Of a stretch of 64,000 bases of DNA, positions 25,460 through 35,057 are shown one piece after another. Source of the stretch: Flavihumibacter solisilvae (lineage in GTDB: Bacteria; Bacteroidota; Bacteroidia; Chitinophagales; Chitinophagaceae); NCBI RefSeq assembly GCF_000814475.1, contig NZ_JSVC01000001.1:124001-188000 (forward strand), in the 5' to 3' direction. The notes beneath the pieces are model-generated. The model had not been told where the DNA came from. It did not search any database and saw only the letters and a program-made list of their open reading frames with translations. The translations under genes were made by a program, and so were the position numbers. How positions within the stretch are numbered: position 1 is the first letter of the stretch; every line of letters starts with the position of its first letter.

Positions 25460-26782
25460 ATGCGAAAAACTTCGACCTCCACACAAGACATACTTGCCGC
25501 CTTAAAAATTGAATCATTAAATGAGATGCAGCAAGCTGCTCAAAAAGCAGCCACAGAACATGATGAAGTGATCCTGCTTTCAGCTACCGGTACGGGCAAA
25601 ACTCTTGCATACCTGCTTCCTTTAGTTAATGAATTGAAGCCGGTTGATCATGTAACACAGGCCCTGGTTATTGCGCCGACACGGGAACTTGCACTACAGA
25701 TAGAGCAGGTATTCAAGTCTATGAAGACCGGTTTTAAGGTAACATGTTGTTATGGCGGTCACCTTCGGGAAACTGAAGAAAACAACCTAATGCAGGCGCC
25801 GGCACTGATTATTGGCACACCCGGGCGTCTTGCAGACCATATTCGCAGGGAGAATATTAAGACCGGCGAGATAAAAATGCTGGTGCTGGATGAATTTGAC
25901 AAATCACTTGAATTCGGGTTTGAAGAAGAGATGGCATTTGTAACCGGCTCCCTTCCCGGACTTCAAAAGAAGATACTTGTGTCCGCTACACCTGCAATTG
26001 AGATCCCTCCCTTTCTTAAAATGCGGAAGCCGGTCAGCATCAACTTCCTGACTGATGAAAAAACTGATGCTCTGACGATCCAAATGGCAAGAAGTGACAA
26101 CCAGGATAAGCTGGAAAGCCTGTTCAGACTCATCTGCCAGCTTGGTAACAGGCCTACAATTGTATTTTGCAATTTCAGGGAGTCGGTTGAAAGAACCAGT
26201 ACCTACCTTAAGGAGAAAGGAATTGTCAACGTCTTTTATCATGGAGCATTAGAACAGGATGAGCGCGACGCAGCTTTGTGCAAATTCCGGAATGGCACAT
26301 CTAATGTACTTGTGACGACGGACCTGGCGTCACGGGGACTTGACATTAAACATATCCGATACATCGTGCATTATCACCTGCCGGCTACCGAAGAGGTGTT
26401 TACTCACAGAAATGGCCGAACTGCACGAATGGAGGCCAGCGGCACTGCGATCCTGCTTGTCGGACCAGACGAGGATGTTCCGGATTTCATTGAGGGAGAA
26501 GTGGAAGAAATCAAAATTGCAGAGGACGCGGTACTCCCGGAAAAGCCCAAATGGAGCACACTTCATATTTCAGCAGGCAAAAAGAATAAGATCAATAAAG
26601 TAGATATTGTTGGTTTTCTCTCGCAGAAAGGCGAACTAAAAAAGGAAGATATCGGGTTGATTGAGGTTAAAGATTTCCACTCGTTCGTAGCAGTAAGAAA
26701 ATCAAAAATGAGCCACACACTGCACCTGATTAAAAATCACCGCATAAAAAACCAGAAGGTCAAAATAGATATTGCCAGGTAA
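25460..26782 (+). CDS. DEAD-box ATP-dependent RNA helicase, DbpA-like
   Basis: The 440-residue protein carries the helicase motifs in order: Walker A SATGTGKT (41-48), APTRELALQ (72-80), TPGRLADH (120-127), motif II DEFD (144-147, a variant of DEAD), SATP, and in the second RecA domain FCNFRE, TTDLASRGLDI and HRNGRTAR. The C-terminal 75 residues (from about 366) look like the DbpA RNA-binding domain that recognises 23S rRNA, so a role in large-subunit ribosome assembly is likely. Phe in place of Ala in motif II is unusual but leaves both acidic residues intact. Confidence 0.93.
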   Translation: MRKTSTSTQDILAALKIESLNEMQQAAQKAATEHDEVILLSATGTGKTLAYLLPLVNELKPVDHVTQALVIAPTRELALQIEQVFKSMKTGFKVTCCYGGHLRETEENNLMQAPALIIGTPGRLADHIRRENIKTGEIKMLVLDEFDKSLEFGFEEEMAFVTGSLPGLQKKILVSATPAIEIPPFLKMRKPVSINFLTDEKTDALTIQMARSDNQDKLESLFRLICQLGNRPTIVFCNFRESVERTSTYLKEKGIVNVFYHGALEQDERDAALCKFRNGTSNVLVTTDLASRGLDIKHIRYIVHYHLPATEEVFTHRNGRTARMEASGTAILLVGPDEDVPDFIEGEVEEIKIAEDAVLPEKPKWSTLHISAGKKNKINKVDIVGFLSQKGELKKEDIGLIEVKDFHSFVAVRKSKMSHTLHLIKNHRIKNQKVKIDIAR

Positions 26783-26814
26783 GTGTTTCCCATGCGCAAT
26801 GTGTGGCCCACTAA

Positions 26815-29142
26815 TCAGGATCCGCAACTGATACAGCCATCCTGCATTGTGCAGACTGCGCCTTCCTGTGGAATTTCAGCAACTGTTTTGTCAACAGTAA
26901 ATTGAACTGCCTGTGCTGCCGCCTGTGTTCTCAAGTAATACATACCGGTTTTCAGTCCTTTTTTCCAGGCATAAAAATGCATGGAGGTCAGTTTTGAGGC
27001 TGTCGGACTGGAAACAAACAGGTTAAGTGATTGCGATTGGCAGATAAATGCGCCACGGTCAGCAGACATATCGATAATAGTACGCTGGCGGATTTCCCAA
27101 ACAGTTTTATACAAAGCCCTGATATTCTCAGGAATTGATGAGATGTCCTGTACGGAGCCATTTGCTGCTATGATCCGGTTTTTCATCTCACTATTCCAAA
27201 GGCCAAGAGAAACAAGGTCCTTCAGGAGATGTTTGTTCACGATTACAAATTCGCCACTCAGGACGCGTCGGGTATAAATGTTGGAGGTGTACGGTTCGAA
27301 ACATTCATTATTACCAAGTATCTGGCTTGTTGAAGCAGTCGGCATCGGGGCAACCAGGAGAGAGTTTCTTACCCCATGTTTCATCACTTCATTCCGCAAC
27401 GATTCCCAGTCATGCCGGCTGGAAGCATTCACACCCCACAGATCAAACTGGAAAAGTCCCTTTGACAACGGAGAACCTTGAAAGCTTTCGTATGCGCCTT
27501 CCGTTATGGCCAGGTGATTACTTGCTGTCATTGCGGCGAAATAGATTGTCTCGAAAATATTCCTGTTGAGCAATGCTGCGAGGTCCGATTCAAAAGGAAG
27601 CCTCATCATGATGAATACGTCTGCCAGTCCCTGTATTCCAAGACCTATTGGCCGATGTCTCATGTTTGAAGTCCTGGCTTCTTCAACAGGATAGTAGTTG
27701 TTGTCAATTATCTTGTTGAGGTTTACAGTAACCTGGTAAGTCACTTCAAATAACTTATCAAAATCAAAATTGCCTTCGTGCACAAAACGCGGTAATGCGA
27801 TGGATGCGAGGTTACACACCGCAACTTCATTGGCATCCGTGTATTCCATAATCTCCGTGCAGAGGTTTGAGCTCTTAATGGTACCCAGGTGTTGCTGGTT
27901 GGATTTACCGTTGGCTGCATCTTTATACAGCAGGTAAGGGGTTCCTGTTTCAATCTGGGCATCAAGTACCGCAAACCACAGTTCCTGGGCCTTGATAGTT
28001 TTCCTTCCCCTTCCTTCACGCTCATATCTTTCATACAATTCAACGAAATCTTCTCCGAAACATTCATGAAGTCCGGGTGCTTCATTCGGGCAGAACAGCG
28101 TCCAGTCTCCATTTTCTTCAACGCGTTTCATAAAAAGGTCCGGGATCCACAATGCGTAAAAGAGATCACGGGCACGCAGCTCTTCCTTTCCGTGATTCTT
28201 GCGTAGATCAAGAAAAGAAAAGACATCAGCATGCCAGGGTTCCAGGTAAATTGCAAAAGCACCTTTTCGTTTGCCACCACCCTGGTCAACGTACCTTGCC
28301 GTATCATTGAATACGCGCAGCATGGGGATGATCCCGTTACTTGTTCCATTCGTACCGCCGATATAACTTCCGGTTGCCCTGATATTGTGAATAGAGAGCC
28401 CGATTCCACCGGCGCTTTGAGAGATTTTTGCCGTTTGTTTCAATGTATCATAAATGCCATCGATGCTGTCATCCTTCATGGTAAGCAGGAAGCAACTCGA
28501 CATCTGGGGCTTGGGCGTTCCGGCATTGAATAAGGTAGGTGTAGCATGTGTGAACCACCTCTCACTCATTAAGTGGTAGGTTTTTATCGCCTGCGTAAGA
28601 TCGTTTTTGTGAATGCCTATTGCCACTCTCATATAAAGATGCTGCGGTCTTTCTGCGATCTTGCCATCAATTCGAAGCAGGTAGGATTTTTCGAGTGTTT
28701 TGAAACCGAAAAAATCGAAGCCGAAATCGCGGTCGTAAATGATGGTACTATCAAGCACTTCTGCGTTTGCTTCAATGATTGCCATTACATCATCTGCGAG
28801 CAAGGGAAGTGGCCTCCCGGTTACAGGATCAGTATATGCATGAAGCTTCCGCATCGTAGCTGAAAACGACTTCTCGGTGTTTTTATGAAGATTGCTTACA
28901 GCGATCCTACTGGCCAGCAATGCATAGTCAGGGTGACGGGTGGTAAGAGCAGCAGCGGTTTCCGCGGCAAGGTTGTCGAGCTCCGTTGTGCTGACGCCAT
29001 CGTAGATCCCTTCGATAACTTTCTTTGCCACATCGATTACGTCTACGAGGGGACTTAATCCATATGACAATTTCTGAATCCTGGCAGTGATCTTGTCAAA
29101 TTTGACAGATTCTTTACGGCCATTACGTTTGATTACTTGCAC
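26815..29142 (-). CDS. nrdA: Class Ia ribonucleoside-diphosphate reductase, large subunit
   Basis: The 775-residue protein starts with an ATP-cone allosteric domain ([20 protein letters not shown], residues 2-90). It has the active-site pieces [26 protein letters not shown] and [10 protein letters not shown] (radical-site Asn, Cys, Glu), then [18 protein letters not shown], and ends in a redox-active cysteine pair (CISC, four residues from the end). It reduces ribonucleoside diphosphates to deoxyribonucleotides with the NrdB radical subunit. It follows nrdB by 55 bases on the same strand and is therefore downstream of the cobalamin riboswitch. Overall it resembles the eukaryote-like branch of class Ia enzymes. 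Confidence 0.96.
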   Translation of the reverse strand: MQVIKRNGRKESVKFDKITARIQKLSYGLSPLVDVIDVAKKVIEGIYDGVSTTELDNLAAETAAALTTRHPDYALLASRIAVSNLHKNTEKSFSATMRKLHAYTDPVTGRPLPLLADDVMAIIEANAEVLDSTIIYDRDFGFDFFGFKTLEKSYLLRIDGKIAERPQHLYMRVAIGIHKNDLTQAIKTYHLMSERWFTHATPTLFNAGTPKPQMSSCFLLTMKDDSIDGIYDTLKQTAKISQSAGGIGLSIHNIRATGSYIGGTNGTSNGIIPMLRVFNDTARYVDQGGGKRKGAFAIYLEPWHADVFSFLDLRKNHGKEELRARDLFYALWIPDLFMKRVEENGDWTLFCPNEAPGLHECFGEDFVELYERYEREGRGRKTIKAQELWFAVLDAQIETGTPYLLYKDAANGKSNQQHLGTIKSSNLCTEIMEYTDANEVAVCNLASIALPRFVHEGNFDFDKLFEVTYQVTVNLNKIIDNNYYPVEEARTSNMRHRPIGLGIQGLADVFIMMRLPFESDLAALLNRNIFETIYFAAMTASNHLAITEGAYESFQGSPLSKGLFQFDLWGVNASSRHDWESLRNEVMKHGVRNSLLVAPMPTASTSQILGNNECFEPYTSNIYTRRVLSGEFVIVNKHLLKDLVSLGLWNSEMKNRIIAANGSVQDISSIPENIRALYKTVWEIRQRTIIDMSADRGAFICQSQSLNLFVSSPTASKLTSMHFYAWKKGLKTGMYYLRTQAAAQAVQFTVDKTVAEIPQEGAVCTMQDGCISCGS

Positions 29143-29197
29143 GTGATAAAATATTAATAAGTAAAAATTTAAAATTCAAAAGGAGCACCGCGGGGGG

Positions 29198-30169
29198 TTA
29201 AAACTCTTCATCAAGGGAGAAGGTCTGGGCCACGGGGCCCGACATGACACCTGCTTTCTGGTAATCACCTACTCGTTTTTCAAAGAAGTTTGTTTTCCCC
29301 TGTAAGGAAATCATCTCCATAAAATCAAACGGGTTTGTGGCATTATATAATTTCGGGTACCCGAGTTCTGACAGCCAGCGATCAGCGACAAATTCAATGT
29401 ATTGCTGCATCAAACGGGCATTCATACCGATCAGGTCTACAGGGAGTGCTTCGGTTATGAATTCCTTTTCGATAGTAACGGCATCACTGATGATTGCATA
29501 AACCTGGTCCTGGCTGAGTCTTGCAGACAACATGTTGTAAAGCAGGCAGGCGAATTCGCAGTGAAGACCTTCATCGCGACTGATGAGTTCGTTGCTGAAA
29601 GTGAGGCCTGGCATCAGTCCTCGTTTCTTAAGCCAGAAAATTGAGCAGAAGCTTCCACTAAAGAAAATGCCTTCAACAGCAGCGAATGCAACAAGTCTTT
29701 CAGCAAAAGACCCGTTCTCAATCCACCGCAATGCCCATTCCGCTTTCCTTTTAACAGCCGGAACAGTATCTATTGCGTGGAATAGTTTATCTTTTTCAGC
29801 AACATCTTTAATGTAGGTATCAATGAGGAGGGCATAGGTTTCCGAATGAATATTTTCCATCATGATCTGAAAACCGTAAAAGCAGCGGGCTTCTGGGAGC
29901 TGCACTTCGCTCATGAAATTAACGGCGAGGTTTTCATTAACTATGCCGTCGCTGGCAGCAAAAAAAGCAAGAACATGTGAAATAAAATGCCGCTCTCCGT
30001 CATTGAGAGAAGCCCAATCGCCCAGGTCAGACGACAGATCAATTTCTTCAGCCGTCCAGAAACTGGCTTCATGCTTTTTATACATTTCCCAGACACGTGG
30101 ATAGTTAATTGGCAGGATTACAAAGCGGTCTTTGTTTTCGCGGAGTAACACTTCATTTTCGTACTGCAT
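29198..30169 (-). CDS. nrdB: Class Ia ribonucleoside-diphosphate reductase, small subunit
   Basis: The 323-residue protein is a ferritin-like R2 subunit. The metal-ligand and radical region reads [20 protein letters not shown], giving E105, H108 and the likely radical Tyr112 in the spacing used by mouse-type R2. Further ligands lie in [13 protein letters not shown] and in [16 protein letters not shown]. The C-terminal tail ([11 protein letters not shown]) is the peptide that docks into NrdA. It assembles the tyrosyl radical on a di-iron (or related) centre, which needs oxygen. It is the first gene of nrdB-nrdA; a cobalamin riboswitch occupies its long leader. Confidence 0.96.
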   Translation of the reverse strand: MQYENEVLLRENKDRFVILPINYPRVWEMYKKHEASFWTAEEIDLSSDLGDWASLNDGERHFISHVLAFFAASDGIVNENLAVNFMSEVQLPEARCFYGFQIMMENIHSETYALLIDTYIKDVAEKDKLFHAIDTVPAVKRKAEWALRWIENGSFAERLVAFAAVEGIFFSGSFCSIFWLKKRGLMPGLTFSNELISRDEGLHCEFACLLYNMLSARLSQDQVYAIISDAVTIEKEFITEALPVDLIGMNARLMQQYIEFVADRWLSELGYPKLYNATNPFDFMEMISLQGKTNFFEKRVGDYQKAGVMSGPVAQTFSLDEEF

Positions 30170-30284
30170 GGTAGTCAGATTTTATTCGTTAATGCGGTAC
30201 GACAGAAGACAGTACGACTGTAATCGGAAAGATTAAGAGTTGAATTGCCTTTGCCTGTACCTTATGCGGGAAGGTTCCAAACAA

Positions 30285-30410
30285 GCAGATGTTTTAGGCA
30301 GGTGTCTGGCTTGTAACGTTGGTTACTTACAGTTGCCCGTCAGCCCGTGAATTGCACACGGTTCCCTTTTAAGCAGGCCAAATGGATTCCTGGCCTGCAC
30401 CCAAACATGC
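30285..30410 (-). promoter_or_regulatory. Cobalamin (B12) riboswitch upstream of nrdB-nrdA
   Basis: Read on the minus strand, the core contains AAAAGGGAACCGTG, then TGCAATTCACGGGCTGA, then CGGGCAACTGTA (30330-30370), and the B12 box AAGCCAGACACCTGCC (30297-30312). The closing P1 stem is ATGTTT (30403-30408) with AAACAT (30289-30294). These match the cobalamin aptamer consensus. The remaining 115 bases to the nrdB start form the expression platform; I see no clear U-run terminator, so control may be translational. A TGCCTTTG box at 30448-30455 could be its promoter. The whole gap 30170-30524 is explained by this element. Confidence 0.92.
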
Positions 30411-30524
30411 TTATTGCAAGAACTGAAGCGAATGTATCTGGAAAAAACAAAGGCAGTGATCTAACTTTTTCACAGCCTGTGGAAAGTTAAATCGACTTGT
30501 TGTCCGGGCCTTTCTGTAACGGGT

Positions 30525-32780
30525 TTATTGGCGTCTCAGCCTGAAGTGATCGACAAAGGCTGAATTGATTTCCCCATTCATGTTCTGGTTTTCGGGAAGC
30601 AAAATCAGTTGTAACAGATTTTGGCCTTTGTTTAACCGAACCCTTAGACTATTGGTATAACCCCAGGATGACCAGTCATTCGTACCCCGCTGCGGAAAAA
30701 CAAAAATACCCTGGTTAACCTGGTTGACGAGGAGACTGCGGATTGCACATTTATTTTCCGTATTCACCGGCCCGTTACCATTGGCATAACGGATGTCGAC
30801 ATAATACATTCCGGGTGCATCGACCTGAACCGGAACATTGACCAGTGTATTGTTTAAGGGGCTGATTTCAACGTATCCGTTACCGGTATAGCCGGCATTT
30901 ACAGGCCCAGGTACTTTTAACCGGCCTTCTGCTTCTATGATCCTGAGGCTGGAAGGCTTGATCTCTTCCAGTGGTTCACTTGCAAATGATTCAACACCAT
31001 GTTCTGAGATTGCAATGACCTGGTAAACTGAAAATCCTGATGAGTCTATCCTGATGCGATGTCCCTTCCCGTGCTGGATAGTTTCTCCATTCCTTATAAG
31101 CCGGTAACCAGCGGCCCCTTTAACAGGATCCCAATCGAGGTGATCAGCACCTGCCTTCAACCTTGGGGTAGGCGGAGAAAACAGGGTGTCTGCTTTCAGG
31201 ATTCCGGATGGTTTGGCAAACCGGTCGTTCATTCTTATCCTGATTACGTGCTGGCCTTCGGCAGAAGCCGGAATAACAGCTGTCCGTGTCTCCTTTCCAT
31301 CAATCACAAATGACCTGATACTATCTCCGTAACCTTCCAGTTCAATATTCAGGACGGCATTGCGGTACCTGAAATTCGTGAGAGTGCGGATACCGTCGAG
31401 CGCTCCGGGTATAAATGGCCGGAAAGTGAGGCCATCCGTTTCGAAATGAATTCCAAAGAGGACTTTATGCACAAGGCTGATATTACCAGCCAGGCTCCAT
31501 AACATGTTGCTGCTGTTGATCTCTGTGCCTGAATAGTCGCCGTCGGACGCAACAAAATTCTCTTTGTTGGTAAGAAATAAACCCGCAGCCCGATAGATCG
31601 CAGAGATGCTTTCCATCACAGCTGTTTCGTTTCCTGCGTTGGCAGCAGCCAATGCCCAGAATGCCTGGACGAATGGCCAGACAGCATCATTATGATAAGG
31701 AGGTATTCCGGGAATATTGGGATATATACAGTTTATGCCAAAAGGTGTAAAGGGTGCATTGGCAATAATCACCTGGCTTTTTTCCGGGTCTGCGATTCCC
31801 ATAAGGATACATAACGCTTCACCCAATGCTTCAAACTTTGGTGAAACAATTTTGTGGGTGCGACCATAGAGGAACTGGCCATACCTTTTCCTTTCTGCAA
31901 TCCAAAGTTTTTCGTTGACGGCATTCCTGATGCGTTCGGCGTTTGACTGGAATTTTGTTGTTCCTGAGGTGTCGTTAAGTAACCGGGCCATCCGGCTTAA
32001 GGAAATATTGGCGCCATAGTGAACCGCATTGGTACCAAGGCATTCGGATTCAAAAATGTCTGCTGGTTGCATCCAGGCGGGGTATGTCTGTTCGCGCCAG
32101 TCGAGAAATGACGATTCTCCCCTGACAAGCCCAGTCTCCCGGTCGTAGATGGTCTTCATGTCATCTTCAACCGAATTCCGGCCGATTTCATATGCCTGGC
32201 GAAGCCATGATGTATCGCCATTTGCGAGATATAGCTCCCATGCAGCGCAGATCCAAATCGAACGGTCACTTGATACTGGCCAGGCACCGCCGGTGCCGGT
32301 GTCCTGGATTATCCTCTTTGCTTCATTTACTTTACGGAGCAGGCTTTTTTTGGCGACTTCCGGCTGTAGGTAGGCCATTGACAATATGATGCTGTAACTG
32401 ATGTCCCTGGTCCAAACGCCCGCCCATTCCTGGCCCGTCCTGAATGTGCTGTCTGGCTCGATCGCCCGTTGCATTTCTTCAAGTGACAGGTTGTAGATGG
32501 CATTGGCAATAAGCTCTGCCGACTGGTACTGCGGGAACGAATCTATCGGTTTTGACAATTTCCAGGTTTTGGTGGCTGCAGAACCGGAATCATGTGGATT
32601 GCGGTAGTCGGATCGGATTTCCGTAGCCGAAACAGCGACTGCTTCAAACTTGCCTTGTTTAATCCGGTCGGAGAAAAAAGAGTATTCCCGACTTTTCCAG
32701 ACAGCGTCCGGCTTCGCACTTTCACATGCCGCTATGGTAATGGCAACACCCATTGCAGTTACTATCCGGGTTATGAGCAT
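30525..32780 (-). CDS. Lipoprotein glycosidase of the six-hairpin fold with a C-terminal carbohydrate-binding module
   Basis: The 751-residue protein has a lipoprotein signal (lipobox TIAAC near residue 19). Residues about 85-480 form an alpha/alpha toroid typical of six-hairpin glycosidases: EWAGVWTRDISYSIILSMAY (candidate acid in TRD), GAWPVSSDRSIWICAAWELY, and PPYHNDAVWPFVQAFWALAA. Residues about 490-610 hold fibronectin-like beta segments, and about 620-751 a CBM6/CBM35-like module (AGYTGNGYVEISPLNN, YYVDIRYANGNG, LNKGQNLLQLIL). The fold is shared by GH63, GH37 and GH78 enzymes; the exact family and sugar cannot be decided by eye. It is divergent from the cyclophilin gene. Confidence 0.8.
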   Translation of the reverse strand: MLITRIVTAMGVAITIAACESAKPDAVWKSREYSFFSDRIKQGKFEAVAVSATEIRSDYRNPHDSGSAATKTWKLSKPIDSFPQYQSAELIANAIYNLSLEEMQRAIEPDSTFRTGQEWAGVWTRDISYSIILSMAYLQPEVAKKSLLRKVNEAKRIIQDTGTGGAWPVSSDRSIWICAAWELYLANGDTSWLRQAYEIGRNSVEDDMKTIYDRETGLVRGESSFLDWREQTYPAWMQPADIFESECLGTNAVHYGANISLSRMARLLNDTSGTTKFQSNAERIRNAVNEKLWIAERKRYGQFLYGRTHKIVSPKFEALGEALCILMGIADPEKSQVIIANAPFTPFGINCIYPNIPGIPPYHNDAVWPFVQAFWALAAANAGNETAVMESISAIYRAAGLFLTNKENFVASDGDYSGTEINSSNMLWSLAGNISLVHKVLFGIHFETDGLTFRPFIPGALDGIRTLTNFRYRNAVLNIELEGYGDSIRSFVIDGKETRTAVIPASAEGQHVIRIRMNDRFAKPSGILKADTLFSPPTPRLKAGADHLDWDPVKGAAGYRLIRNGETIQHGKGHRIRIDSSGFSVYQVIAISEHGVESFASEPLEEIKPSSLRIIEAEGRLKVPGPVNAGYTGNGYVEISPLNNTLVNVPVQVDAPGMYYVDIRYANGNGPVNTENKCAIRSLLVNQVNQGIFVFPQRGTNDWSSWGYTNSLRVRLNKGQNLLQLILLPENQNMNGEINSAFVDHFRLRRQ

Positions 32781-32812
32781 ATCAGTGAGTTGCTGTATTG
32801 AAGATAAAAATT

Positions 32813-32845
32813 TTTCACCCGTCGGGTGGCACCCGACGGGTGAAA
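32813..32845. repeat. CCCGACGGGTG-type palindromic repeat, copy A
   Basis: A perfect 15-bp inverted repeat TTTCACCCGTCGGGT / ACCCGACGGGTGAAA around GGC. Its right 22 bases (32824-32845) are identical to part of the copy at 58095-58143. It lies between two divergently transcribed genes, so it is not a terminator. Confidence 0.85.
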
Positions 32846-32873
32846 GCTTAAATACCTGAAATTTGAAAGGTTA

Positions 32874-32881
32874 TAACTTTA
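32874..32881 (+). promoter_or_regulatory. -7-like box TAACTTTA before the cyclophilin gene
   Basis: Matches TAnnTTTG in seven of eight positions and ends four bases before the ATG at 32886. The same box and spacing precede xseA. Confidence 0.45.
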
Positions 32882-32885
32882 TATA

Positions 32886-33476
32886 ATGAGGCGAATTTTT
32901 GTGCTGCTACTTATTTCAATGGCCGCCGGAACAGGGTGCCGTTCGGATAGCGATAATGGTAATATCAGGGTGGAGATCGAAACGGGTGAAGGCGACATCG
33001 TGATTGAGCTCTATCCAAAAAAAGCGCCTCAATCAGTAAAGGCCTTTCTGGAAATCGTAGATAAAGGTTATTATAATAACTGTTCATTTTACAGGGTGCT
33101 GAACAACGACAACCAGCCATCCAACGCGCCGAAGGCAGAATTGGTGCAGGGCGGCTTATGGAACCGGACGAAAAAACGTCCTGAGCTTCCCAAGGTGGTC
33201 CACGAAACCACACAGCAAACGGGTTTGCATCACAAGCGGGGTACTGTATCCCTGGCAAGGGAATCGCCCGGCACGGCAACTTCAGAGTTTTTTATTTGCA
33301 TGGAAGACCAGCCGGGGCTTGATTTCGGCGGAGAAAACAACCCTGATGGGCAAGGCTATGCTGCATTCGGAAGGGTGATCAAAGGCATGGATGTCGTGAA
33401 CAAGATCTTTCGGAAGCCGGAGTCTGATCAATATTTTGATCCACCCGTGCCGATTTATTCAATAGAACGTTACTGA
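32886..33476 (+). CDS. Peptidyl-prolyl cis-trans isomerase, cyclophilin-type lipoprotein
   Basis: The 196-residue protein has a lipoprotein signal (lipobox GTGC, Cys18) and one cyclophilin domain. Visible motifs are IELYPKKAPQSVKAFLEIV, GYYNNCSFYRV (catalytic Arg region), the substrate-site segment ATSEFFICMEDQPGLDF, and AFGRVIKGMDVVNKI. Cyclophilins catalyse proline isomerisation during protein folding; the lipid anchor places this one in the periplasm. A short insertion with PSNAPKAELVQGGLWNR is present after the first motif. It is followed by the channel gene on the same strand after 19 bases. Confidence 0.93.
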   Translation: MRRIFVLLLISMAAGTGCRSDSDNGNIRVEIETGEGDIVIELYPKKAPQSVKAFLEIVDKGYYNNCSFYRVLNNDNQPSNAPKAELVQGGLWNRTKKRPELPKVVHETTQQTGLHHKRGTVSLARESPGTATSEFFICMEDQPGLDFGGENNPDGQGYAAFGRVIKGMDVVNKIFRKPESDQYFDPPVPIYSIERY

Positions 33477-33495
33477 TCACCAGAATTCAAGTCAT

Positions 33496-34311
33496 ATGCA
33501 ACAGCCCACAGGTTGGAAACAGAAACTGTTCACTATAATTTTTGAGGCCGACACCAAAGCAGGCAGGAGTTTCGATCTTGCGCTCTTATTTTTCATTGTT
33601 GTCAGCCTGGTCGTGGTAATGCTTCAAAGTATTCCGTCGGTAAATGCACGGCATGGTGAGTTATTGTATAGTATTGAATGGATAATCACCATCCTGTTCA
33701 CTATTGAATATATACTGAGGATGGCTGTCGTTAATCGTCCATGGAAATATGTAACCAGCTTTTATGGAATAGTTGATCTGCTGGCGATTCTCCCGACCTG
33801 GTTCAGCCTGGTATTCCCCTTTTCACATTTTTTACTGGCCATCAGGGCGTTGCGGCTGATCAGAGTCTTCCGGATTCTTAAACTGAGTCAGTTTGTTCAT
33901 GAAGGCAATTCCATAGTGCTTGCCATGAAAGCAAGTGCCCGCCGGATCGGGATATTCCTGTCATTTGTATTACTGCTGAGTGTTATTCTTGGCTCACTGG
34001 TATATGTAGCCGAAGCAGGTGACAATGAGCGTTTCAGCAGCATACCCCAGAGCATTTACTGGGCAATCGTGACCATTACCACGGTCGGGTATGGTGACAT
34101 TTCTCCGGTTACTGTCATGGGTAAATTCATCGCATCTTTTGTAATGCTGTTAGGATACGCAATTATCGCCGTTCCCACAGGTATTGTAACAGTTGAGTTG
34201 TCGAAGGGCCTGCATAAAGAAGAAGTAAAATCCCAGGCATGCCCGAACTGTGCAGCATATGGTCATGATTTCGATGCCAAATATTGTAAATTCTGCGGGC
34301 ACCAGCTATAA
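33496..34311 (+). CDS. Voltage-gated-type potassium channel with C-terminal zinc ribbon
   Basis: The 271-residue protein has six membrane helices. The fourth carries regularly spaced arginines (LLAIRALRLIRVFRILKLSQ, residues about 113-133), the voltage-sensor pattern, and the pore loop contains the potassium selectivity filter TTVGYGD. The last 25 residues hold two CxxC pairs (CPNC and CKFC) that resemble a zinc ribbon. It should sit in the inner membrane as a tetramer. The zinc ribbon on a short channel is uncommon and may have an assembly or sensing role, which is inference. It sits 19 bases after the cyclophilin gene. Confidence 0.93.
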   Translation: MQQPTGWKQKLFTIIFEADTKAGRSFDLALLFFIVVSLVVVMLQSIPSVNARHGELLYSIEWIITILFTIEYILRMAVVNRPWKYVTSFYGIVDLLAILPTWFSLVFPFSHFLLAIRALRLIRVFRILKLSQFVHEGNSIVLAMKASARRIGIFLSFVLLLSVILGSLVYVAEAGDNERFSSIPQSIYWAIVTITTVGYGDISPVTVMGKFIASFVMLLGYAIIAVPTGIVTVELSKGLHKEEVKSQACPNCAAYGHDFDAKYCKFCGHQL

Positions 34312-34314
34312 AAA

Positions 34315-34345
34315 ACTGTCCCGTCGGTGGTGCCGACGGGACAGT
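34315..34345 (-). terminator. Strong hairpin, terminator of the arabinose unit; related to the CCGACGGG repeat
   Basis: A perfect 13-bp stem ACTGTCCCGTCGG / CCGACGGGACAGT with loop TGGTG. On the minus strand it is followed by TTTTTATAG, giving a terminator for the regulator gene that ends at 34352. The core CCGTCGG...CCGACGGG resembles the repeats at 32813 and 58095. Confidence 0.8.
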
Positions 34346-34351
34346 AAAAAT

Positions 34352-35041
34352 TCAGATCATTTTTATGCCTTCGCTTTCCAGCTGCTTGTACTTTTTCTTA
34401 TCAAATACATAGTAGAAGGCACCTTTTTTGGAAGATTCTTTTTCCTTTTCATCGAGTCGCTGCAGGATACCAAGCGAAAGGATCTTTCTTGTAAAATTCC
34501 GTTTATCGAAGCTTGTTTCGTAGACCGCTTCGTAGAGACCCTGCAATTGCTGGAGGGTGAATTTATTTGGCAGCAATTCAAAGCCGATCGGATGATTTGC
34601 AACCTTTTGCTGTAAACGCTCCTTTGCAAGTCTGACCATTTGCTTATGGTCAAAGATCATTGTCGGGAGTTTTTTGAGATCGAACCACTTTGCATTATGC
34701 AGGTCGAGGGTCTCTCCGTTGGATTCTTCGATCTTTATGAGCGCAAAGTAAGCTATAGAAACTACCCTACCGCCCGGATCACGGTCCACATCACCGAAAC
34801 AGTGTAACTGTTCCATATAAATTTTGTCCATGCCCGTCAACTGCACCAGAATCCGTGCGGCTGCCTGATCAATGCCTTCCTCTTTATTTGCAAATCCTCC
34901 CATCAGGGACCATTTGCCCATTTCGGGTTCCAGTCCGCGTTTGACCAGTAATGCTTTCAGCCCCGATCCATCGAACCCGAAAATGATGCAATCAACTGCC
35001 AGCAGAATTTTATCATGATGTTTATAATCTATCCTTGCCAT
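34352..35041 (-). CDS. araR: Nudix-fold transcriptional regulator, AraR-type
   Basis: The 229-residue protein has an N-terminal Nudix fold (residues about 10-140: AVDCIIFGFDGSGLKALLVKRG, GKWSLMGGFANKEEGIDQAAARIL) and a C-terminal winged helix (about 150-229: FTLQQLQGLYEAVYETSFDKRNFTRKILS). The Nudix box has lost the catalytic REx2EE glutamates (here AAARILVQLTG), so it should bind rather than hydrolyse its ligand. Bacteroides uses such NrtR-like proteins as the L-arabinose regulator AraR, and this gene is the last of an arabinose cluster. The symbol rests on that parallel. It ends just before a strong hairpin. Confidence 0.88.
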   Translation of the reverse strand: MARIDYKHHDKILLAVDCIIFGFDGSGLKALLVKRGLEPEMGKWSLMGGFANKEEGIDQAAARILVQLTGMDKIYMEQLHCFGDVDRDPGGRVVSIAYFALIKIEESNGETLDLHNAKWFDLKKLPTMIFDHKQMVRLAKERLQQKVANHPIGFELLPNKFTLQQLQGLYEAVYETSFDKRNFTRKILSLGILQRLDEKEKESSKKGAFYYVFDKKKYKQLESEGIKMI

Positions 35042-35057
35042 AGTGGTGAAAACTGAA

